A DNA stretch of 64,000 bases, from contig NZ_KB849780.1 in assembly GCF_000368965.1 (NCBI RefSeq), positions 496,145 to 560,144 on the forward strand, in the 5' to 3' direction. The stretch's first letter is position 1, and each line of letters starts with the position of its first letter. A program made the position numbers and the translations under genes. Below, piece after piece: positions 9,291 to 17,910 of the stretch. The DNA comes from Acinetobacter calcoaceticus DSM 30006 = CIP 81.8. Lineage in GTDB: Bacteria > Pseudomonadota > Gammaproteobacteria > Pseudomonadales > Moraxellaceae. The notes under the pieces are model-generated. The model did no database searches. It saw nothing but the letters and a program-made list of their open reading frames with translations, and was not told the DNA's origin.

Positions 9291-10022
9291 TTAGAAATTA
9301 TCTTTAAGAGCACGCAGGTGGGCGAAGTCTTCAACATTTTCTGCGCGTAGAAAAGGGTTGGTTGCTAATTCAAGTTCAATCGTGCTTGGTAGGGTGATTA
9401 ATCCTTGTTTACGTAGCTCACGGACTTCTTCAGCTCGTTCTGATAAGGCATGGTTATGCGGTTCTACCGTTAAGGCAAATTCGGCATTTGAAAGCGTGTA
9501 TTCATGCGTACAATATACTTTTGTATGGGTTGGTAATGCTGCTAAACGGCTCAGTGAGTGATACATTTGTTCAGCTGTGCCTTCAAATAATCGACCACAT
9601 CCCATTGCAAATAAGGTATCACCGCAAAATACAGCCTCTAATTCTTCAATAAAATATACAATGTGCCCTAAGGTATGACCTGGGGTTGCAATAATCTCTA
9701 CTTTTAAATCATTGAATTTTAGATGATCGTCATGTTGTAAGGAGTGGGTAATTCCCGGAATTTTTGTGAGCTCATCACGTGGGCCATATACAGTAATATT
9801 TTGGGCAGCAGTTAAATCAGCAACACCACCGATATGGTCTTTGTGCCAATGAGTAAGCCAGATTTGTTTTAAATTTAACTGATGATTCTGACAAAATTGA
9901 GTTACCAGTTCTGCTTCTGTTGGGTCGACTGCAACAGCTTCTTGGGTTTCAGTATCTTCTAAAATCCAGATATAGTTTTGGAGGGCATTCTGCACATCAA
10001 TAAAATGAATTCTATAACGCAT
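9291..10022 (-). CDS. gloB: Hydroxyacylglutathione hydrolase (glyoxalase II)
   Basis: A 243-residue metallo-beta-lactamase-fold enzyme that hydrolyses S-D-lactoylglutathione to D-lactate and glutathione, the second step of methylglyoxal detoxification. The binuclear metal motif THWHKDHIGG is at residues 57-66, the second ligand set in TPGHTLGH, the GDTLFAMGCGR loop in the middle and the CTHEYTLSN substrate-side motif follow in order. Length is slightly under the usual 250-260. It is the first gene read from this promoter; metI on the same strand ends 160 bp away behind a terminator. Confidence 0.92.
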   Translation of the reverse strand: MRYRIHFIDVQNALQNYIWILEDTETQEAVAVDPTEAELVTQFCQNHQLNLKQIWLTHWHKDHIGGVADLTAAQNITVYGPRDELTKIPGITHSLQHDDHLKFNDLKVEIIATPGHTLGHIVYFIEELEAVFCGDTLFAMGCGRLFEGTAEQMYHSLSRLAALPTHTKVYCTHEYTLSNAEFALTVEPHNHALSERAEEVRELRKQGLITLPSTIELELATNPFLRAENVEDFAHLRALKDNF

Positions 10023-10139
10023 TGTTTTATCCTGAAACTAAATCCAAAGAGTAAATGAATAATGACTAATTCTGATCATACCAGAAAATGGTATTGAGCC
10101 ATGCTCTCAACTGTCTTTAAGAACAAGGTGATATAAAAC

Positions 10140-10171
10140 AAAAAAAGCCCTCTAGAAGAGAGCTTTTTTTG
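10140..10171 (-). terminator. Terminator after metI
   Basis: An AAAAAAAGC-CCTCT hairpin pairs with AGAG-AGCTTTTTTT around an AGA loop, with one unpaired base. T-runs exist on both strands; metI, ending at 10182 on -, is the natural client. Confidence 0.75.
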
Positions 10172-10181
10172 TATGGATGAT

Positions 10182-10877
10182 TTAACGGAGCTTGGCGAGC
10201 CAGTTTCCTAGCGTTTGTACAATCTGTACTAATAGCAATAGGATAATAACTGTTAAAATCACAACGCTAGTATCAAAACGTTGATAACCATACGAAATTG
10301 CTAAATCACCAATACCACCTGCGCCAACTGCACCAGCCATGGCGGTTGCACCAATAAGACTGATTGTCGCTGTGGTAAGGTTTAAAATGAGTGAGCTGCG
10401 TGCTTCCGGCAAAATAAAGCGAGAGATAATTTGCCAAGGTGTAGCACCCATCGCTTGAGCAGATTCAATAATTCCTTCATTTACTTCAAGTAATGAAGTT
10501 TCAATCAGACGTCCCATATAAGGGCCAACATAAATAGTCAATGGAACAATAGCTGCCCACGTACCAATTGAAGTACCTACTAATAGCTTAGTAAGAGGAA
10601 TCACTGCAATGAGTAAAATAATAAAAGGAAGAGAGCGTAAAGCATTTACAATAGGATTAAGTAAATGATAAATCACTTTATTGGGTAAAATGCCTTCTGG
10701 ACGGGTAACTAATAAAATAATTCCCTGAATAAATCCCCAAATGCCGCCAAACAAAAGTGCGAAGAAAACCATATGAAAGGTTTCTTGCAAAGCTGTAACG
10801 AACTGATCAATAGAAAGGGAACTGTGCCAGAAAGGTTGAGTAAGTTCAGTTAACCACTGTACGATTAAATCTCTCAT
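10182..10877 (-). CDS. metI: D-/L-methionine ABC transporter permease MetI
   Basis: A 231-residue inner membrane permease of the methionine uptake transporter. It has five to six hydrophobic segments and the EAA loop, seen here as ESAQAMGATPWQIISRFILPEA, where the ATPase docks. GAVGAGGIGDLAISYGYQRF near the C-terminus is typical of MetI. Its ATG overlaps the metN stop by 4 bp (ATGA), so translation is coupled. It is the last gene of metQ-metN-metI. Confidence 0.93.
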   Translation of the reverse strand: MRDLIVQWLTELTQPFWHSSLSIDQFVTALQETFHMVFFALLFGGIWGFIQGIILLVTRPEGILPNKVIYHLLNPIVNALRSLPFIILLIAVIPLTKLLVGTSIGTWAAIVPLTIYVGPYMGRLIETSLLEVNEGIIESAQAMGATPWQIISRFILPEARSSLILNLTTATISLIGATAMAGAVGAGGIGDLAISYGYQRFDTSVVILTVIILLLLVQIVQTLGNWLAKLR

Positions 10878-11899
10878 ACTTGATCTCCTGATTGAACTAC
10901 ACCTACTTCATTTTGTTCCAAAAACTCAATAGCTTGTTTAATTAGCTGAGGATCACCTAAAAGCTGCACAAACATTTGACCAATGACTGTGCCATTAATT
11001 TCAGTCATGTTGGCAAATAAAATATTTAAGCTAATATCGAATTTTTTAATCAGTGACTGAATTACAGGTTCTTGAGCAGAACGCCCTAAAAACTGTAAAC
11101 AGTAAATACTATGATGATGCTGGTTTTCGAGCTGATTTAAAATATTCACAGGCAACTGTTGGTGTAAAACAGTTTGAATGAAGTTTTTAGTAGTTGGATG
11201 TTGAGGTTTACTAAAGATATCAATCGTTGAACCTTGTTCAATGACTTTACCTGCTTCCATCACAGCCACATGATCACAAATAGTTTCAATGACATCCATT
11301 TCATGGGTCACCATAACAATCGTGATTTTTTGCTCTTGATTAATTTTCTTAAGTAGTTCTAAAACTGACTTGGTTGTTTGCGGGTCTAGGGCAGAGGTTG
11401 CCTCATCACATAAAAGAATCTTTGGATGATTTGCCAAAGCACGGGCAATACCGACACGTTGCTTTTGTCCGCCAGAAAGTTCATCTGGATAAGCATCTTT
11501 TTTATGCTTAAGATCAATGAACTCTAATAACTCATTTAAGCGCTTTTCACGTTCTACTTTATTGTAATTCAGTAGTCGCATTGGCATTTCGATATTTTCA
11601 GCAACCGTCTTAGTTTGTAGCAGATTGAAGTGCTGAAAAATCATGCCAATACTTGCACGTTCCTGACGTAATGAGCGTGCATCCAAAGCGGTGAAATCTT
11701 TCTGATTAATAATGATTTGACCTTCTGTTGGTCGCTCAAGTAGGTTGATCAGGCGGATTAAGGTACTTTTACCTGCACCACTATAGCCAATGATGCCAAA
11801 AATACTGCCCTCAGGAATCTCTAAATTGATTTGGTCGAGTGCGCGTATGGTTTGACTTTTGAGCTGATAGTGCTTTGAAATGTTTTTAAATTGAATCAT
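10874..11899 (-). CDS. metN: Methionine ABC transporter ATP-binding protein MetN
   Basis: A 341-residue ATPase that powers methionine import. Walker A GYSGAGKST is at residues 38-46, the LSGGQ signature at 141-145 and Walker B ILLCDEAT at 161-168; the C-terminal 90 residues form the NIL domain that binds methionine and inhibits transport. I start it at the ATG at 11899 (MIQFKNISKHY), because an upstream GTG at 11956 would add 19 hydrophobic residues absent from the family and would run through a terminator-like hairpin. The ribosome binding site is weak. Confidence 0.9.
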   Translation of the reverse strand: MIQFKNISKHYQLKSQTIRALDQINLEIPEGSIFGIIGYSGAGKSTLIRLINLLERPTEGQIIINQKDFTALDARSLRQERASIGMIFQHFNLLQTKTVAENIEMPMRLLNYNKVEREKRLNELLEFIDLKHKKDAYPDELSGGQKQRVGIARALANHPKILLCDEATSALDPQTTKSVLELLKKINQEQKITIVMVTHEMDVIETICDHVAVMEAGKVIEQGSTIDIFSKPQHPTTKNFIQTVLHQQLPVNILNQLENQHHHSIYCLQFLGRSAQEPVIQSLIKKFDISLNILFANMTEINGTVIGQMFVQLLGDPQLIKQAIEFLEQNEVGVVQSGDQV

Positions 11900-11920
11900 A
11901 TCGTCAGAAGCTATGCTGGA

Positions 11921-11953
11921 AAGAAAAAACAGGCAAAGAGAGTTTGCCTGTTT
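11921..11953 (-). terminator. Intergenic hairpin with T-run between metQ and metN
   Basis: An 11-bp perfect stem (AAACAGGCAAA / TTTGCCTGTTT, 5-base loop) lies 22 bp after the metQ stop and is followed on the - strand by TTTTTTC. It looks like an intrinsic terminator inside the operon, which would make metQ transcripts outnumber metNI transcripts and would stabilise their 3' end. Confidence 0.75.
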
Positions 11954-11974
11954 CACGTTTCCGCTATTATATTA

Positions 11975-12847
11975 CTATTTAGCTTCTGAGAGATAGCTGA
12001 TTGGTTGATCTACGTCAACTTTTGTTCCACCAAAACGCTCTGTTACATACTTTTTAGCTGCTGCACTGTGATATAGCTGACCAACTTTTTGCAAAACTGC
12101 ATCATTTTTACGTGAATCAGCAGTTGCGAGAACGTTGACATTAAGTCGTGTGCTTTGATCAACAGGCTCATAGAAGATAGAATCTTTGAGTACGTTCAAA
12201 CCACCTTCCATTGCTAAGGTGTTACCTAATACAACGGCATCAACTTCGTCTTTAATACGTAATGCAGTTGCCATTTGGATTGGTTTGATATCGATCTTTT
12301 TACTATTTTCGATGATATCGTTTGGACTGCCTTGAGCCGGGTTAAAATCAGCTTTAAGTTTGATTAAGCCAGCTGTTTGTAATAAAAGTAAAGCACGAGC
12401 TTCGTTGGCAGCATCATTTGGGATTGCAATAATTGCACCCTCTGCGAGCTCATCAATTTTTTTGTGTTTACTTGAATAGATACCCATTGGCTCAAGATAT
12501 GTGGTAGAAACCGGTGCAATTTTATCTTGGTTTGATTTATTAAATGCAACAAGATAAGAATAAGATTGGAAAGCATTCAGATCTACTTCTTTGTTTGCAA
12601 TGGCTGCATTCATCGAAACGTAGTCTGTGAAGTTTTTCACTTCTAACTTTAAGCCAGCAGCTTGGGTTTCTGGCAACGTTGCGATATAACGCCAAATATC
12701 AGCATCTGAGCCTGTAGAGGCAATTACTACTGTTTGTACTTGGGAGCTATCATTGTTTTGGTTTGTTTGTGGAGCACTTTCTTGTTTACCACATGCTGCC
12801 AATAGTACTACTGACATACTTAAAAAAAGACTGATCAGCTTTTTCAT
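11975..12847 (-). CDS. metQ: Methionine-binding lipoprotein MetQ
   Basis: A 290-residue NlpA/MetQ-family substrate-binding lipoprotein. The signal peptide ends in the lipobox LLAAC with Cys19 as the lipidated residue. The mature part carries the family pattern VVIASTGSDADIWRY, LKLEVKNFTDYVSMNAAI and DLNAFQSYSYL near its N-terminus. It is the first gene of metQ-metN-metI, in front of an internal hairpin terminator. The start ATG has a modest AGGAC site upstream. Confidence 0.92.
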   Translation of the reverse strand: MKKLISLFLSMSVVLLAACGKQESAPQTNQNNDSSQVQTVVIASTGSDADIWRYIATLPETQAAGLKLEVKNFTDYVSMNAAIANKEVDLNAFQSYSYLVAFNKSNQDKIAPVSTTYLEPMGIYSSKHKKIDELAEGAIIAIPNDAANEARALLLLQTAGLIKLKADFNPAQGSPNDIIENSKKIDIKPIQMATALRIKDEVDAVVLGNTLAMEGGLNVLKDSIFYEPVDQSTRLNVNVLATADSRKNDAVLQKVGQLYHSAAAKKYVTERFGGTKVDVDQPISYLSEAK

Positions 12848-13010
12848 TTAAAAAAGTCCTGATTGAGGAGATATAGAAAAATAAGTATTGATCTATATCT
12901 ATATGAAATGGGAGGAGTTGGAATTACAACTGGTTTAAACTCTGGTATCTTTTGGTGGGGTTTCATAATTTGCTTGCATATTTTGGCGGTAAGAGAGGGT
13001 AATTGTTTTA

Positions 13011-13038
13011 TAAACAAAAACTGTTTCCCCAAACAGTT
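13011..13038 (-). terminator. Terminator-like hairpin upstream of metQ (1)
   Basis: AACTGTTT-CCCC-AAACAGTT is an 8-bp stem with a 4-base loop; on the - strand it runs directly into TTTTTGTTT. It sits about 170 bases upstream of metQ, so it could attenuate a long metQ leader or end a small RNA. Confidence 0.5.
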
Positions 13039-13084
13039 AATCCCCAAACATTAGCCAAACGAGTGTTCATAAACTTAGAACATT

Positions 13085-13114
13085 AAAAACTCTCTACAGT
13101 CATAATGTGTAGAG
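13085..13114 (-). terminator. Terminator-like hairpin upstream of metQ (2)
   Basis: CTCTACA (13092-13098) and TGTAGAG (13108-13114) form a 7-bp stem; on the - strand AG and a run of five T follow. No coding gene ends here on -, so the hairpin is an orphan. Confidence 0.45.
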
Positions 13115-13284
13115 CAAGTCGCTATGAAAATTATTAAAACAGCAGTGTTTATTGACAGTTCCAACGTTATGCTAATCATATCAATAAAAGTGTGCTTGAT
13201 ATAGGGGGCTTCTTTTCTATTTGTTGATATCTTTAGAAATATAATAAAGATTTATACGATTTGCTTATATTGTGGCACATGATA

Positions 13285-13310
13285 GAAAAGCCTCTATATA
13301 GAGGCTTTTC
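13285..13310. terminator. Terminator after purD, perfect palindrome
   Basis: GAAAAGCCTC-TATATA-GAGGCTTTTC is a perfect 26-bp palindrome 26 bp beyond the purD stop. It can act on both strands; purD on - is the likely client. Confidence 0.8.
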
Positions 13311-13336
13311 ATTAAAGTTTTAAACTTGTGAAGTTT

Positions 13337-14620
13337 TTAAGCTTTTTCACGTGCGATTGCGCGGTAGCCAATGTCGCTACGATATTGCATACCCGTAAAG
13401 TTAACTTGTCCGCATACTTCTAGCGCGTTAATTTGTGCTTCCAGAACGCTGTCGCCTAATGCTGTTACACAAAGAACTCGGCCACCAGAAGTCACGATGT
13501 GACCATCTTCACGAGTTGCAGTGCCTGCATGGAAAATTTTAGTATCTTCAGGTGATTGTCCGATACCTGAAATTACATCGCCTTTGCGTACACTATCAGG
13601 ATAGCCTTCTGCTGCGAGTACAATACCGATTGACTTGCGTTCATCCCATTCAGCTTCTTTTGGTAAGTTGCCAGCAATACCGGCTTCTACCAATTCAACA
13701 AGAGATGATTTTAAACGCATCATGATCGGTTGAGTTTCAGGGTCACCAAAACGACAGTTAAATTCGATCACACGTGGTTGACCTTGCTCATCAATCATTA
13801 GACCAGCATATAAGAAACCAGTGTAAACATGTCCGTCAGCAGCCATACCTTCTACGGTTGGGTGCATGATTTCAGACATAACACGTTCGAAAATGTCAGA
13901 AGTTACAACCGGAGCAGGAGAGTAGGCACCCATACCACCTGTGTTAGGACCTTGATCGCCTTCAAAAATACGCTTGTGATCTTGTGAAGTTGCCATTGGT
14001 AAAATATTTTTACCATCAATCATACAAATGAAAGAAGCTTCTTCACCTGCAAGGAACTGTTCAATCACAACGCGTGAACCAGCATCACCAAATTTGTTGC
14101 CTGCAAGCATGTCATCAATTGCTGCAAAAGCTTCTTCATTGGTCATTGCAACGATTACGCCTTTACCAGCAGCAAGACCATCAGCTTTAATTACAATTGG
14201 TGCACCATTTTTCTCAACATAAGCTTTAGCTGCATCTACTTCAGTGAAAACGTCATAGAAAGCAGTCGGAATGTTGTGACGCTTTAAAAAGTGTTTGGCA
14301 AATGCTTTTGAGCCTTCAAGCTGTGCTGCATATTGAGTAGGTCCCCAAATTTTTAAACCTGCTTCACGTGCAGCATCTACCACACCATTAACTAATGGTG
14401 CTTCTGGACCAACAATAATAAGATCAACATTATTTTCTTTAGCAAAAGCAATAATTGCTGGATTGTCTAAAATATCAAGCTGAACATTAAGACATTTGTC
14501 TTCTGTTGCAGTTCCAGCATTACCTGGTGCAACAAAAACTTGAGTAACATTGGTATCTTGCGCAATTTTCCATGCTAAAGCATGTTCACGACCACCACTA
14601 CCTAAAACTAAAATATTCAT
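13337..14620 (-). CDS. purD: Phosphoribosylamine-glycine ligase PurD (GAR synthetase)
   Basis: A 427-residue ATP-grasp enzyme that joins glycine to 5-phosphoribosylamine in the second step of purine synthesis. The N-terminus MNILVLGSGGREHALAWKI is the standard GARS opening. VIKADGLAAGKGVIVA in the ATP-grasp domain and IEFNCRFGDPETQPIMMRL with the metal-binding residues are visible, with the GARS C-terminal domain after them. Full length for the family. It lies 125 bp after purH in the same direction, separated by a repeat-like palindromic element. Confidence 0.95.
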   Translation of the reverse strand: MNILVLGSGGREHALAWKIAQDTNVTQVFVAPGNAGTATEDKCLNVQLDILDNPAIIAFAKENNVDLIIVGPEAPLVNGVVDAAREAGLKIWGPTQYAAQLEGSKAFAKHFLKRHNIPTAFYDVFTEVDAAKAYVEKNGAPIVIKADGLAAGKGVIVAMTNEEAFAAIDDMLAGNKFGDAGSRVVIEQFLAGEEASFICMIDGKNILPMATSQDHKRIFEGDQGPNTGGMGAYSPAPVVTSDIFERVMSEIMHPTVEGMAADGHVYTGFLYAGLMIDEQGQPRVIEFNCRFGDPETQPIMMRLKSSLVELVEAGIAGNLPKEAEWDERKSIGIVLAAEGYPDSVRKGDVISGIGQSPEDTKIFHAGTATREDGHIVTSGGRVLCVTALGDSVLEAQINALEVCGQVNFTGMQYRSDIGYRAIAREKA

Positions 14621-14650
14621 TTTTAATTTGTTCCTTAACTTTAATCCTTT

Positions 14651-14736
14651 TTCATCCCCCTCTATCCCTCAAGGTGGAGAGTTAGCTCCATTATTGTGGA
14701 AAACCCTCCTGAATGAAAGGAGGGTTAGGGAGGACT
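14651..14736. repeat. REP-like palindromic intergenic element between purH and purD
   Basis: The purH-purD spacer carries CCCCTCTATCCCTC, then AACCCTCCT (14702-14710) paired with AGGAGGGTT (14718-14726), and then AGGGAGGA. The pyrimidine-rich and purine-rich halves make a self-complementary GC-rich block in an otherwise AT-rich spacer. From general recall, CCCTCC...GGAGGGTTAGGGAGG elements are repeated in Acinetobacter spacers. Copy number could not be counted here, as I see only one copy in the window. Confidence 0.5.
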
Positions 14737-14745
14737 AAATTTAAA

Positions 14746-16320
14746 TTAGTGGCGGAAGTGGCGCATACCAGTGAAGACCATTGCAATACCAGCTTCATCA
14801 GCTGCCGCAATAACTTCCTCATCACGCATAGAGCCACCTGGTTGAATAATGCATTTAATGCCAGCTTTAGCCGCATTATCAATACCGTCACGGAACGGGA
14901 AGAATGCATCAGATGCCATTACAGCGCCTTCAACAACCAAACCAGCATGTTCAGCTTTAATGGCAGCAATACGAGCTGAGTTAACACGGCTCATTTGACC
15001 AGCACCTACACCAATAGTTTGGCGGTTTTTCGCATAAACAATTGCATTTGATTTTACATATTTCGCAACTTTCCAAGCAAAGATGAGGTCATCAATTTCT
15101 TGTTCAGTTGGTGCGCATTTTGTTACTACTTTAAGATCATCTTTAGTAATCATACCTAAGTCTTGATCTTGAACTAATAAACCGCCATTAACACGTTTGT
15201 AGTCAAGTTGTGGTGCACGCGCGTCAATCGCAGGTAATTCGCCGCATACTAAAACACGTACGTTTTTCTTAGCGCCAGTAACTTCAAGCACGCCATCAGC
15301 AATACTTGGAGCAATAATTACTTCAACGAATTGACGTTCTACAATTGCTTGAGCAGTTGCAACATCTAACTCACGGTTAAATGCAATAATACCGCCGAAA
15401 GCAGATTCTGGGTCAGTCGCATAAGCTAAATCATAAGCAGCTTTAATGCCGTCTAAAGAAACAGCAACACCACAAGGATTGGCGTGTTTTACAATCACAC
15501 AAGCAGGTTTTGCAAATGATTTCACACATTCAAGTGCAGCATCTGTATCAGCAATGTTGTTATAAGACAATTCTTTGCCTTGTAACTGTTTTGCCGTAGA
15601 AACTGACGCTTCTTTTGCATTTTCTTCAACGTAAAATGCAGCAGATTGATGTGGGTTTTCACCGTAACGTAAATCTTGTGCTTTGTTCAATTGAGTATTG
15701 AACGTACGAGGGAATAAATCAGCTTCGCCTTCGGTCTTGCCAACGCGAGCGCCTAGGTAAGAAGCGATCATGCCGTCATATTGAGCTGTATGTTCAAATG
15801 CTTTAACAGCTAAATCGAAGCGTGTTTCATAAGAAAGTGAACCAGCAGCTTTTAATTCAGCAATAACTGTATCGTAATCTGAAGCATTTACAACAATACC
15901 GACAGAAGCGTGGTTTTTAGCAGCAGCACGAACCATTGTTGGACCGCCGATGTCGATATTTTCGATAGCATCAGCAAGTGAACAGTTAGGTTTTGCAACT
16001 GTTGCAGCGAATGGATAAAGGTTCACGACAACAAGATCAATCGGATCAATGTTGTGTTCTTCCATTACTGCTTCGTCTAAACCGCGACGAGCGAGAATAC
16101 CGCCATGAATTTTTGGATGTAATGTCTTAACACGACCATCCATCATTTCAGGGAAGCCAGTATGTTCAGATACTTCAACCACAGCGATATTATTATCTTT
16201 AAGCAACTTGTATGTGCCGCCTGTAGATAATAGTTCTACCCCTAAAGCTGCAAGGTTTTGAGCAAATTCGACAATTCCTGTCTTGTCAGATACAGAAATC
16301 AAAGCACGTTTAATAGTCAT
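14746..16320 (-). CDS. purH: Bifunctional AICAR transformylase / IMP cyclohydrolase PurH
   Basis: A 524-residue enzyme for the last two steps of IMP synthesis. The N-terminal IMP cyclohydrolase (MGS-like) domain begins [15 protein letters not shown] and has [14 protein letters not shown] at residues 61-74; the transformylase domain carries the catalytic KHANPCG at 279-285. I start at the ATG at 16320 because it matches the family N-terminus; a frame opening at 16383 would add 21 residues that lie across the hairpin after fis. Downstream of fis and upstream of purD. Confidence 0.94.
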   Translation of the reverse strand: MTIKRALISVSDKTGIVEFAQNLAALGVELLSTGGTYKLLKDNNIAVVEVSEHTGFPEMMDGRVKTLHPKIHGGILARRGLDEAVMEEHNIDPIDLVVVNLYPFAATVAKPNCSLADAIENIDIGGPTMVRAAAKNHASVGIVVNASDYDTVIAELKAAGSLSYETRFDLAVKAFEHTAQYDGMIASYLGARVGKTEGEADLFPRTFNTQLNKAQDLRYGENPHQSAAFYVEENAKEASVSTAKQLQGKELSYNNIADTDAALECVKSFAKPACVIVKHANPCGVAVSLDGIKAAYDLAYATDPESAFGGIIAFNRELDVATAQAIVERQFVEVIIAPSIADGVLEVTGAKKNVRVLVCGELPAIDARAPQLDYKRVNGGLLVQDQDLGMITKDDLKVVTKCAPTEQEIDDLIFAWKVAKYVKSNAIVYAKNRQTIGVGAGQMSRVNSARIAAIKAEHAGLVVEGAVMASDAFFPFRDGIDNAAKAGIKCIIQPGGSMRDEEVIAAADEAGIAMVFTGMRHFRH

Positions 16321-16370
16321 GATGTTTAATTCAACAATTTCAAGTCTACGGATTAAAACCAATAAGCATA

Positions 16371-16400
16371 AAAAAATGCCCACGACGTCGTGAGCATTTT
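16371..16400 (-). terminator. Terminator between fis and purH
   Basis: A near-perfect palindrome (ATGCCCACGAC / GTCGTGAGCAT with one mismatch) is followed by TTTTTT on the - strand. It lies 6 bp past the fis stop and 51 bp before purH, so it should uncouple the two genes at least partly. Confidence 0.75.
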
Positions 16401-16405
16401 ATCAT

Positions 16406-16675
16406 TTATTCACTCATCAAACCGTGAGCTTTTAACTTTTTGCGTAAAGTGCCACGGTTGAGTCCAAGAATCTCTGCAGCACGGGTCTGATTACCACGTG
16501 TATATTCAAGAACTACAGATAAAAGAGGTTTCTCCATTTCTGCTAGCACCATGTCATATACCTGAGATGGCTGCTCACCTTGCAATTGTGCAAAATAATG
16601 ACGAACTGCGCGATCCACGTGGATGCGAAGAGCAACATCAGATTGTGCAGTAAAAATAGGAGATTTGCTATTCAT
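16406..16675 (-). CDS. fis: Nucleoid DNA-binding protein Fis
   Basis: An 89-residue Fis-family protein. The C-terminal helix-turn-helix [20 protein letters not shown] occupies residues 62-81 and is almost identical in pattern to enterobacterial Fis and the NtrC C-terminus; the N-terminal part would form the beta-hairpin arms used for recombinase contact. The ATG at 16675 is chosen over an upstream TTG at 16696. As in many gammaproteobacteria it lies near prmA, here separated by a zinc-ribbon protein gene. Fis bends DNA and adjusts rRNA and growth-phase transcription. Confidence 0.92.
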   Translation of the reverse strand: MNSKSPIFTAQSDVALRIHVDRAVRHYFAQLQGEQPSQVYDMVLAEMEKPLLSVVLEYTRGNQTRAAEILGLNRGTLRKKLKAHGLMSE

Positions 16676-16696
16676 GCGAGTTAATCCGAAAATCAA

Positions 16697-17051
16697 ATAC
16701 TAGCTTGGATAAAGTAGTATATAAATGTGGTCTAAAAATACGGAGTCCTGTTTTAGATCCTAAAACAGTGACTCTAAAACATAAGAACAATTAGCTTGCC
16801 ATATTTCTTCGTATTGAATAAAAAATAAGCGTAACAATAGTTAAATATTTGTTACAGCTCCCTCAAAAACAAAAAAAGTTAGGCTATGTGCTTAATGTAG
16901 AAAAGCACACATGCTTAACAGTATTTTTTTTGGATTGAGAGCGAGGAGTATACGAGTCAAAGCTTTCGTGGCGCGTATCATACCATTGTCTAGGAAAAAG
17001 TGAGCAAATTAACTGCATTTTTTTTTATTTTTTTTTCACTTTTTTTACATT
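16697..17051. other. fis upstream region
   Basis: A 355-base spacer. It holds an inverted repeat at 16743-16774 (listed separately), a possible - strand -10 TATACT close to 16715, and two long T-runs on + (17019-17050). No terminator with a proper T-run follows the zinc-ribbon gene on -, so read-through into fis is possible. No credible gene was found. Confidence 0.4.
16743..16774. promoter_or_regulatory. Inverted repeat upstream of fis
   Basis: CTGTTTTAG (16748-16756) and CTAAAACAG (16760-16768) are perfect arms around ATC; GAGTC and GACTC extend the pairing with a one-base bulge. It lies 68-99 bp upstream of the fis start codon. On - the stem is followed three bases later by five T, so a weak terminator for the upstream gene pair is an alternative to an operator. 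Confidence 0.55.
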
Positions 17052-17897
17052 TTAGGGGTGGACAATTTCTAATCGATAATTTAGTAGGCTTTTTTTGCTT
17101 CTGTTTAGCTCAAATTGGAATCGGAAAGGGGTATTTGAGGGAATGCGCTGGATACCTCGTAAGTTTTCAACAAGATACTGTTGAGGAGTCAATATAATTT
17201 CTTCTGTTTTGTTTGACTCTGTTGCGAAACTCAACTTTAAGTTAGGAAGTTCAATACTTTTATCATTCTGATTAAGCAATATGCCTGAAAATTGCGTATG
17301 ACTTGTGTCAACTTTGCGAAGTTTTAACTTTTCTATATAAATAAGTTGATATTGTTCAGCTGACTTATTGCAGTGCAGTATTTCACATACATAGTTAAAT
17401 GCATGGCTGACGGTTGGGCTTGCATGCATGAGCTTAGGATTAAACCAAAGAATTTGAAAAGTGAAGACTAAAATTAAAATAAGGTTGGCAGAGCTCCATA
17501 GCGTGTAGTACAGCCAACTATGCTTTTTATTATTATCTTGTTCTTGTGAAGATGTTTGTTCAGCTAAATTAAGATTTGGTAGAGCGTTAATAGGTTCGTT
17601 GTGAAAATAATTTAAGTTGTTGAGATAGGTTAAAAGATCAATATTCGAATTCTCAACTTTTTGATCAAAGATATCTAACACGTGAGAATGTGTCATATAT
17701 CTATTTTGCATTGAACCGTTGACTAATGTAGATGAGTTAATCGTAACAGGCTGTTCAATATTAATCAGATGGGTGAGTGCATTAAAGCTCGAATCACATT
17801 TAGGGCAACAAACCATACCCTGAGCAACCGTCAATTGAGTAAGAGACACTTTATAGACTGTTAAGCATTTAGGGCAGCGGGTTTGTTTTTCATTCAT
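17052..17897 (-). CDS. Zinc-ribbon membrane protein (MJ0042 / DUF3426 type)
   Basis: A 281-residue protein. The N-terminal zinc ribbon has Cys8, Cys11, Cys31 and Cys34 (CPKC and CPKC pairs), as in the MJ0042 finger. A single hydrophobic helix lies at about residues 129-152, and the C-terminal 110 residues match the DUF3426 pattern in layout (beta-rich, ending in a folded domain presumably on the outer face). The function of this family is not established. It follows prmA by 13 bp and precedes fis, so it is likely in one transcript with prmA. Confidence 0.8.
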   Translation of the reverse strand: MNEKQTRCPKCLTVYKVSLTQLTVAQGMVCCPKCDSSFNALTHLINIEQPVTINSSTLVNGSMQNRYMTHSHVLDIFDQKVENSNIDLLTYLNNLNYFHNEPINALPNLNLAEQTSSQEQDNNKKHSWLYYTLWSSANLILILVFTFQILWFNPKLMHASPTVSHAFNYVCEILHCNKSAEQYQLIYIEKLKLRKVDTSHTQFSGILLNQNDKSIELPNLKLSFATESNKTEEIILTPQQYLVENLRGIQRIPSNTPFRFQFELNRSKKSLLNYRLEIVHP

Positions 17898-17910
17898 GAG
17901 TTAAAAAATC

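Larger units (their letters stand above)
12848..13336. other. metQ upstream region with two orphan hairpins
   Basis: The 489-base stretch holds the metQ promoter region, two terminator-like hairpins on the - strand (13019-13038 and 13087-13114, listed separately) and the purD terminator. There is a repeated CCCCAAACA at 13027-13035 and 13042-13050. No MetJ box and no SAM riboswitch core were recognised. Short frames exist but have no ribosome binding site. Confidence 0.4.

Noticed and set aside
9083..9337. 84-codon frame on - after gloB
   Set aside because: It overlaps the gloB 3' end in another phase, has no ribosome binding site and is AT-rich filler.
12863..13054. 63-codon + strand frame upstream of metQ
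   Set aside because: No ribosome binding site, and it runs through the metQ leader region and a hairpin.
12848..13285. SAM riboswitch or MetJ boxes upstream of metQ
   Set aside because: Neither the SAM riboswitch core nor AGACGTCT-type boxes could be recognised; only simple hairpins are seen.
17000..17197. Phe-rich 65-codon frame opposite the zinc-ribbon gene
   Set aside because: It is made from T-runs and antisense of a well-supported gene.
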